From assembly GCA_003482885.1 (NCBI GenBank), contig DMXN01000002.1:23767-32175 (forward strand): a stretch of DNA of 8,409 nucleotides. Reading direction: 5' to 3'. Each line of letters begins with the position of its first letter. Position 1 is the stretch's first letter. Source of the DNA: Candidatus Moraniibacteriota bacterium. GTDB taxonomy: Bacteria; Patescibacteriota; Minisyncoccia; Moranbacterales; UBA2206. The translations under genes were made by a program, and so were the position numbers. This document shows positions 4,334 to 8,409 of this stretch, in pieces. The notes beneath the pieces were generated by a model. That model ran no database searches, was not told where the DNA came from, and was given only the letters and a program-made list of their open reading frames with translations.

Positions 4334-4936
4334 TTATGATTTTCTTTTTGCGATAAATTGCTTCAAGCCTATGATTTTATTGATAATTTCTTCATTCGGT
4401 CCTTCCAAAAATTCCAAAATGAATTTATCCAACATATTGAGCCGATATTTGAATTCTTCCGATGTCATTAACGCGAAACTTATTTCCTTGCCAATCTCGG
4501 CTTCCAGACTGTTCATTAAATTTTTTAACTTAGCTTTACTCACATCATCGCCGACAATAATCATATCAGCTTTGCTTTTATGATAGTTTATAAAAACTCC
4601 GCTAACCGCCGCCAATTTTATATTGCCAATCTTGCTGATCTTGGAAAGACTTTTGCATTGAGGAGAGGTATTGGATTTGGCAATGAGATTTTTCAATTCG
4701 GGATAAAAATCAAAATCTTGATTCAAACGATAAAAATTTTTGCCTTTTTGCGCGCTTCTCAGAATAAATTTTATGCGATTCAACATCTCAATTTCCCGTC
4801 TGATTTTCGCCAAGTTAAGCATGTTTCTTCTAGCAATTTCCCCTAAGTCATAAGGCGTTTCTTGATTTTGCAAAAAAAACCGAAGCAACCGCGCCCTCTC
4901 TTTTGAACCAAAAAGATTTTCCAATATTTCTGACAT
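4334..4936 (-). CDS. Winged-helix regulator fused to a degenerate nucleotidyltransferase-like domain
   Basis: A 200-aa protein. Residues about 3-62 look like a winged helix: LFGSKERARLLRFFLQN, then LGEIARRNMLNLAKIRREIEMLNRIKFI, a recognition helix and wing. Residues about 103-185 resemble the minimal nucleotidyltransferase (MNT) fold that follows such DNA-binding domains in prokaryotic one-component proteins. The catalytic pattern GS...DxD is eroded: where active enzymes have GSxARGxxxxxSDIDL, this one has SGVFINYHKSKADMIIVGD (112-130). The Gly-Ser pair and the metal-binding Asp-x-Asp are not intact, so catalysis is unlikely and the domain may be a sensor or structural part. It is first in an operon with a membrane protein and a polysaccharide-initiating transferase, so it may be their regulator. 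A promoter is visible at 4981-5008; no Shine-Dalgarno precedes the ATG. Confidence 0.82.
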   Translation of the reverse strand: MSEILENLFGSKERARLLRFFLQNQETPYDLGEIARRNMLNLAKIRREIEMLNRIKFILRSAQKGKNFYRLNQDFDFYPELKNLIAKSNTSPQCKSLSKISKIGNIKLAAVSGVFINYHKSKADMIIVGDDVSKAKLKNLMNSLEAEIGKEISFALMTSEEFKYRLNMLDKFILEFLEGPNEEIINKIIGLKQFIAKRKS

Positions 4937-4980
4937 TTTGATATAAAAAATTAAAGATTAACTTGCATTGGCTATTTTCA

Positions 4981-5008
4981 AGTATAGTCTTTAGAAATAA
5001 AAAAGCAA
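4981..5008 (-). promoter_or_regulatory. Sigma70-type promoter for the 4936-2872 operon
   Basis: On the minus strand, TTGCTT (5008-5003) and TATACT (4986-4981) are separated by 16 nt. The start would fall near 4974, about 38 nt before the ATG at 4936. It lies downstream of the stop of the 57-aa gene (5036), as expected for a separate transcription unit. The -35 match is only partial. Confidence 0.55.
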
Positions 5009-5035
5009 CTATCCTGAATAAAGCTTGAACTACGC

Positions 5036-5209
5036 TTATTTCACTTCTTTCCCGCTGGAATTGTAAGTTTTCGATTGCTCAAAACCGGAAACTATTTTTT
5101 CTCCGGCAGACAAAGAAAACCAGGCTACCGCGAAACTCATCACCATAATCAGCATCAAGGCTAAGCTGGAAGAAATTTTTTGATTGAAATCAAAATTGCT
5201 GTTTATCAT
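5036..5209 (-). CDS. 57-residue single-pass membrane protein coupled to the ATPase gene
   Basis: ATG at 5209-5207 and TAA at 5038-5036. The product has a short polar N-terminus (MINSNFDFNQKISS), one hydrophobic helix at about residues 15-35 (LALMLIMVMSFAVAWFSL), and a polar, lysine-containing tail ending SSGKEVK. The start lies inside the last codons of the ATPase gene: the two overlap by 20 nt in different frames, a layout typical of translational coupling. There is no strong Shine-Dalgarno. Its position suggests a small accessory membrane subunit of the translocase-like module, or simply an unrelated small membrane protein in the same operon. I do not recognise a family. Support is the continuous frame, the clear helix and the coupling; there is no homology evidence. 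Confidence 0.7.
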   Translation of the reverse strand: MINSNFDFNQKISSSLALMLIMVMSFAVAWFSLSAGEKIVSGFEQSKTYNSSGKEVK

Positions 5210-7079
5210 TTTTATTCTTGCTATTATTAATTAATTTTCTAATTTCCTCGGAATTTATGTTTAATTTTCTCACCGGCGGCTTGAATTTTTTGGGAGCGAT
5301 ATTGACAATTTGCGCAAGACTGATTGTTTTATCATTTTCTATCCGACCGGCAGGTTGAGAATTTCGAAAGTCATTCTGAACAAGCTGCTTATTTTGGTTG
5401 TCATCAATGATTTTTTTTTCAACAGCCTGATTATAGTTATTTTGGTTTTGTTCGGCTTGCGCCTTGGCTTTAATTCTTTGATAATCCCGCAAACATTCTT
5501 TGCAAAAAGTTTTCCGACCAGGATCCGGTTTAAATGGCACAGTTATTTTTTCATCGCAAGTGGCGCAAACGGCTTCAAACCATTCTGCCACCGGCTTATC
5601 GTTCGGTTTAATATAATTATCCTGTTTGCCCGCCGTAGCGTTCTCATCCGTCATAGCTTTAGCGGAGGATGGAGTGAAAGAGAGTTTTTTTTCTGTTTCA
5701 TAACGATTAGCTTTGTCAATCAGAACTTGAACGGCTTTTAGTCGAGTTTCGGCTGGAATATTTTTTTTTGGAATAACTGTCGATTCGTCAACATCCATTC
5801 CGCTCCAACGGGCGATTTTCTCCGCCACTTCTTCACGCGAGTTGCTGTATCTTTCACGAGAAACAGCAATCACTTTTTCAGAATTGGAAACAGTATCGGA
5901 AATATCCGCGGGCGGCAATGTTCGCGCTGAAAAAGCATCTCCTGCGATGCCGTCAATCATTAATTTTAAATAAATATCATATTTGGACAAATTGACGATA
6001 TCGTTCATCAAAAAAACCGGATCGAATTCTTTTTCCAAATGTTCCGCGTCTTCCGCTCCGACGCGAAAAGAAACCAATGTTCCGACATTGCCAAATATCG
6101 CATCCTTAACCGTAGCGTTTCCATCAAATACCAACTGATTGATATATTGATGCGCCAAAGTTAAACACAGACGATATTTTCTCGCTTCGCTTAAAATATT
6201 CGAAAAGGACTCTGTCGCAAAATTTTGAAATTCATCGACGAAAAGATAAAAATCTTTGCGGTCTTCTTCCGGAATATCCACACGGCTCATTGCCGCCAAC
6301 TGAATTTTAGTAATAATCATTCCGCCCAAAAGACGCATCGCATCTTCTCCCATCCGACCTTTGGATAAATTAACGATTAAAATTTTCTGATTGTCCATAA
6401 TCTCGCGCATATCAATTGTTGATTTCGGCTGACCGATAATATGGCGCACAAGAGTATATGACAGAAATTGTCCGACTTTGTTCTGAATCGCCGCCACCGC
6501 TTCTTTTCGAAATTTATCTTCCCATTTATCAAATTCATTAATCCAAAAAGATTTTACTACGGGATCGGTTATTTTCGTATAAACTCTTTTGCGAAAATCT
6601 TTATCCGACATCATTCGATTCACTCCAAGCAGCGTCGACCCAGGATAATCCAAAAGCGCTAGAATTGCGTTGTTGAGAATATATTCCATTCGCGAACTCC
6701 AAACATCCGGCCAAATTTTCTTGAAAACGCCCATCATTCCGGAAGCAACCAGATTTTTTTTATCTTCTTCGACAGATTCCAAAATATTGAAAGCCACGGG
6801 AAATTCCGTGTCTGACGGATTAAAATAAACTACATCGTTGATGCGATTAGCGGGAATGGCTTTGAGCATTTTTTCCGCAAACTCGCCGTGCGGATCCACC
6901 ACGCAAAGACCTTTGCCGTTGCGAATATCTTGAATCGCCATATTTTCCAGCATATTGGATTTTCCCATTCCTGTTTTTCCAATAATATACATATGCCGTC
7001 GACGGTCATCTTCTTTAATACCAAAAACCCGCTCCTGATTTCTGAAATTGGTTTTTGCGAAAAAGTTAATATTAGCCAT
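5190..7079 (-). CDS. VirD4/TraG-like type IV secretion DNA-binding ATPase with C-terminal zinc ribbon
   Basis: A 629-aa P-loop ATPase of the FtsK/HerA superfamily, VirD4/TraG branch, expected to move DNA or protein through a membrane channel. Walker A is GKTGMGKS (34-41). VVDPHGEF (60-67) is the conserved strand-2 motif. Walker B is YLFVDE (278-283), leading into FQNFATESFSNILSEARKYR. LAHQYINQL (308-316) is the family's sensor motif. Residues about 1-390 are the ATPase core. The protein has no transmembrane helix, unlike full VirD4, and its N-terminus starts almost at the P-loop; the membrane part is probably the 425-aa protein encoded just upstream. Residues 505-529 form a Cys4 zinc ribbon: CATC, 17 residues, CKEC, with VPFKP between. 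The rest of the tail (430-629) is polar, rich in N, Q and K, and contains repeat-derived stretches at about 471-486 and 571-583. The only ribosome-binding hint is AAAGG 2 nt from the ATG. Stop is TGA. Confidence 0.88.
   Translation of the reverse strand: MANINFFAKTNFRNQERVFGIKEDDRRRHMYIIGKTGMGKSNMLENMAIQDIRNGKGLCVVDPHGEFAEKMLKAIPANRINDVVYFNPSDTEFPVAFNILESVEEDKKNLVASGMMGVFKKIWPDVWSSRMEYILNNAILALLDYPGSTLLGVNRMMSDKDFRKRVYTKITDPVVKSFWINEFDKWEDKFRKEAVAAIQNKVGQFLSYTLVRHIIGQPKSTIDMREIMDNQKILIVNLSKGRMGEDAMRLLGGMIITKIQLAAMSRVDIPEEDRKDFYLFVDEFQNFATESFSNILSEARKYRLCLTLAHQYINQLVFDGNATVKDAIFGNVGTLVSFRVGAEDAEHLEKEFDPVFLMNDIVNLSKYDIYLKLMIDGIAGDAFSARTLPPADISDTVSNSEKVIAVSRERYSNSREEVAEKIARWSGMDVDESTVIPKKNIPAETRLKAVQVLIDKANRYETEKKLSFTPSSAKAMTDENATAGKQDNYIKPNDKPVAEWFEAVCATCDEKITVPFKPDPGRKTFCKECLRDYQRIKAKAQAEQNQNNYNQAVEKKIIDDNQNKQLVQNDFRNSQPAGRIENDKTISLAQIVNIAPKKFKPPVRKLNINSEEIRKLINNSKNKNDKQQF
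5347..5360. repeat. GC-rich repeat remnant in the ATPase tail
   Basis: ccggcaggttgaga shares CCGGCAGG and CAGGTTG with the element inside prmC (1443-1457). It encodes SQPAGR (574-579) in the disordered tail. The adjacent tcattctgaacaag (5371-5384) resembles another widespread short repeat family, so the stretch 5347-5384 may be a composite, partly decayed element. The second part rests on memory. Confidence 0.45.
5621..5671. repeat. Imperfect palindromic element inserted in frame in the ATPase gene
   Basis: The stretch is GC-richer than its surroundings. catcc (5645-5649) pairs with ggatg (5667-5671), and alternatively tccg (5647-5650) with cgga (5663-5666), around tcatagctttag; cgccgtagcg (5631-5640) flanks it. 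The minus strand encodes SSAKAMTDENATAGK (471-485), a peptide type I have met as repeat-derived insertions in CPR proteins (recollection, not a database result). It lies in the linker between the ATPase core and the zinc ribbon, where an insertion is tolerable. Confidence 0.55.
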
Positions 7080-7091
7080 AACCTTTTGTCA

Positions 7092-7109
7092 TTCCCGCGA
7101 AGGCGGGAA
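7092..7109. repeat. GC-rich palindrome (TTCCCGC-GAAG-GCGGGAA) between the two translocase genes
   Basis: ttcccgc (7092-7098) and gcgggaa (7103-7109) form a perfect 7-bp stem with loop gaag. With flanking tcatt it matches the widespread short interspersed pattern GTCATTCCCGCGAAGGCGGGAA found in many bacterial genomes. It occupies most of the 46-nt gap between the 425-aa gene (stop at 7126) and the ATPase start (7079). In the mRNA it would form a hairpin just before the ATPase ribosome binding site. There is no T run after it on the minus strand, so it is not a standard terminator. Confidence 0.8.
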
Positions 7110-7125
7110 ACCATTCATTAAAAAA

Positions 7126-8403
7126 TTATTCTACCGGCAAATTAGGCGGCGCCACTCCCAATTTGGAAGTGGTCTGTGTAATAGCGTGCGATTTGACAGT
7201 GATATTTGGAAAATGAAACAGTGTTGCCAATTCTTTAGTAGAAAGCATAAGATTTTCTCCATCCATATTTCTTTTTCTATAACGATCCCAAAGTTTTCTT
7301 TTACGAAAATTAGCAATTCTGTCAGCGAAAAATATTTTTCCGTAAGTCTTGCTGATTTCCTCCGGCTTGATTTGATTCATATTTAAATCATTGAACTGTT
7401 TAAGCGCGCCCACGAAAGCGCTCATATACGGCTTAGCAAAACCATTCCTTTTTCCAAGATAAATCATCCTCATTTTTGTTTTGAAAAAATTCTTCCCCAA
7501 ATTTTCTTCTACTGCTTTTAGAATATCTCTTTCTATCGGAGAAAGACGAGTGTCTAATGGCTGCTCTTCTTTTTTAGTGGCAAGCGCCTTAAACTCCGGT
7601 GTTCCAAAAAATGCCTTGGGAATATTAACTATAGTGTCCGCAAAATCATGCAACAATCTTCCGCCAGATTCCGCAACTGCTCTTCCTTTTAATTTATCTA
7701 GAAGTACCACTCCTCCTTTGATTGATTCAGGCTCTTGAATGGGCACTAAAACATACTGCAACCAAAGATGCTGCCCCGGTCCAAGCGCTCCCAAAACTTC
7801 CACCAGCGCCGCCATCGGATCAATCATCTCGCCTGTAATACTTTCTTCAAATTGATCATAAGTTTTAAGAGGATAATAAGGATCTTTTTTCACGAACATA
7901 AAATCTGTACCCCACAAATCCCAATCTCTGTTAGGAATAACTTTGGGAAATTTATTATAGTAATCTTCCACTTCTAAAATTTGCGCTTCTGGATATTGCG
8001 CGTAAATTTGCGATTCAACTAAATTTCGATATTTTTTTAATACTCGAATATAATAATGCACTTTTCCTTCCTCACCGACCAATTCTACCCCAAATGGATC
8101 CTGCCGATACGCCCCGCTTAGCCAAACACCAAAAGTATGATGCGTGGTCATCACCCCTGTCAGTCCTGTGTAAAAAATCTCCATCGGCTTGGGACCCTTT
8201 TCAATATCGCGCGGAGGAATTATTTCCAACATTGTCCACTTATATTTTCCATGCCAAGAGTCCGCAGAATAAAAAGCCACATATTCAAACCAAACAATTT
8301 TAAAAATATACCAAAGAGGCACGGGAAAAATCAACCACCAATAAGAATAGAAAGTGTTCCCAAAAGCGCTTAAAATGTCAAGAATGTTATTTGAACTTGT
8401 CAT
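7126..8403 (-). CDS. Membrane-anchored partner protein of the VirD4/TraG-like ATPase
   Basis: A 425-aa protein with one long hydrophobic segment near the N-terminus (about 21-46, YWWLIFPVPLWYIFKIVWFE), which may be one or two membrane passes. A large soluble part follows. Notable stretches: SGAYRQDPFGVELVGEEGKVHYYIRV (97-121), LGPGQHLWLQYVLVP (207-221), and a C-terminal block LSTKELATLFHFPN (387-400) then KLGVAPPNLP (414-423). The last block resembles the region that, in single-chain bacterial conjugation-type ATPases, sits just before the FGI...RRRHMYIIGKTG segment, which here begins the next gene. I infer this is the membrane/N-terminal half of a two-part translocase with the 629-aa ATPase. 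ATG at 8403 is near the window edge with only TAAAAA visible upstream, so a longer upstream start cannot be fully excluded, but a TAA lies just upstream in sight. No named family is claimed. Confidence 0.8.
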   Translation of the reverse strand: MTSSNNILDILSAFGNTFYSYWWLIFPVPLWYIFKIVWFEYVAFYSADSWHGKYKWTMLEIIPPRDIEKGPKPMEIFYTGLTGVMTTHHTFGVWLSGAYRQDPFGVELVGEEGKVHYYIRVLKKYRNLVESQIYAQYPEAQILEVEDYYNKFPKVIPNRDWDLWGTDFMFVKKDPYYPLKTYDQFEESITGEMIDPMAALVEVLGALGPGQHLWLQYVLVPIQEPESIKGGVVLLDKLKGRAVAESGGRLLHDFADTIVNIPKAFFGTPEFKALATKKEEQPLDTRLSPIERDILKAVEENLGKNFFKTKMRMIYLGKRNGFAKPYMSAFVGALKQFNDLNMNQIKPEEISKTYGKIFFADRIANFRKRKLWDRYRKRNMDGENLMLSTKELATLFHFPNITVKSHAITQTTSKLGVAPPNLPVE

Positions 8404-8409
8404 TTTTTA

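Noticed and set aside
4334..4936. MNT-HEPN toxin-antitoxin system
   Set aside because: The nucleotidyltransferase motif is degenerate, a DNA-binding domain is fused to it, and the neighbour is a three-helix membrane protein, not a HEPN protein.
4990..5035. Intrinsic terminator after the 57-aa gene
   Set aside because: GAAATAAGC/GC...TTATTTC could pair around a T run, but the stem is broken by unpaired bases and the loop is long; not convincing.
5310..5741. 143-codon plus-strand reading frame within the ATPase gene
   Set aside because: It lies opposite the zinc ribbon and polar tail of a clear gene, has low-complexity hydrophobic composition, and shows no initiation signal.
6830..7114. Minus-strand 94-codon frame starting in the palindrome
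   Set aside because: The MVSRLRGNDK start is the typical chance translation of this repeat, and the rest overlaps the ATPase P-loop region in another frame.
7077..7128. Simple sequencing frameshift joining the 425-aa and 629-aa genes
   Set aside because: A single indel would not explain it: the first gene has a stop before the gap, the gap holds a complete palindromic repeat, and the ATPase frame has its own stop just upstream of its ATG.
1..8409. CRISPR arrays, tRNA or rRNA genes, insertion-sequence transposases
   Set aside because: No regularly spaced repeats, cloverleaf-like sequences, rRNA motifs or transposase motifs were seen on either strand.

Overview
The window reads as a piece of an AT-rich Patescibacteria (CPR) chromosome, probably from the Parcubacteria side. 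The evidence is indirect. PrmC carries NLPY where most bacteria have NPPY. A TagO/WecA-like transferase has an altered GD.GS motif. A VirD4/TraG-like ATPase ends in a zinc ribbon. Short palindromic repeats are scattered in and between genes. UGA is a normal stop: four of the genes, including prfA itself, end in TGA. Lineages that recode UGA (Gracilibacteria/Absconditabacteria) are therefore unlikely.

Region 1-1659 (+ strand): the 3' part of prfA (release factor 1) is followed immediately by prmC, the methyltransferase that modifies the GGQ glutamine of release factors. A perfect 15-bp hairpin closes this unit and can act in both directions.

Region 1660-2160: a very AT-rich divergent intergenic stretch. 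On the minus strand it encodes a 22-residue, lysine-dominated peptide with its own promoter and ribosome binding site. It also holds one consensus DnaA box (TTATCCACA), AT inverted repeats and a good plus-strand promoter. That promoter serves a 208-aa single-pass membrane protein with a LysM-like extracytoplasmic part (2162-2788). A second bidirectional hairpin terminator (2856-2900) lies between it and the convergent minus-strand operon, and overlaps the last codons of the facing gene.

Region 2872-4936 (- strand): a tightly packed three-gene operon. It encodes a winged-helix protein with a degenerate nucleotidyltransferase-like domain, a three-helix membrane protein, and a polyprenyl-phosphate sugar-1-phosphate transferase. 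The likely theme is surface polysaccharide initiation. A sigma70-type promoter precedes it.

Region 5036-8403 (- strand): a DNA-translocase-like module. In transcription order it comprises a 425-aa membrane-anchored protein, a 629-aa VirD4/TraG-like ATPase with a C-terminal Cys4 zinc ribbon, and a 57-aa single-pass membrane protein whose start overlaps the ATPase gene. The two large proteins look like the two halves of one polypeptide, separated by a 47-bp gap that contains a GC-rich palindromic repeat. This split module is the most interesting system here, followed by the lysine-rich micro-ORF beside the DnaA box.
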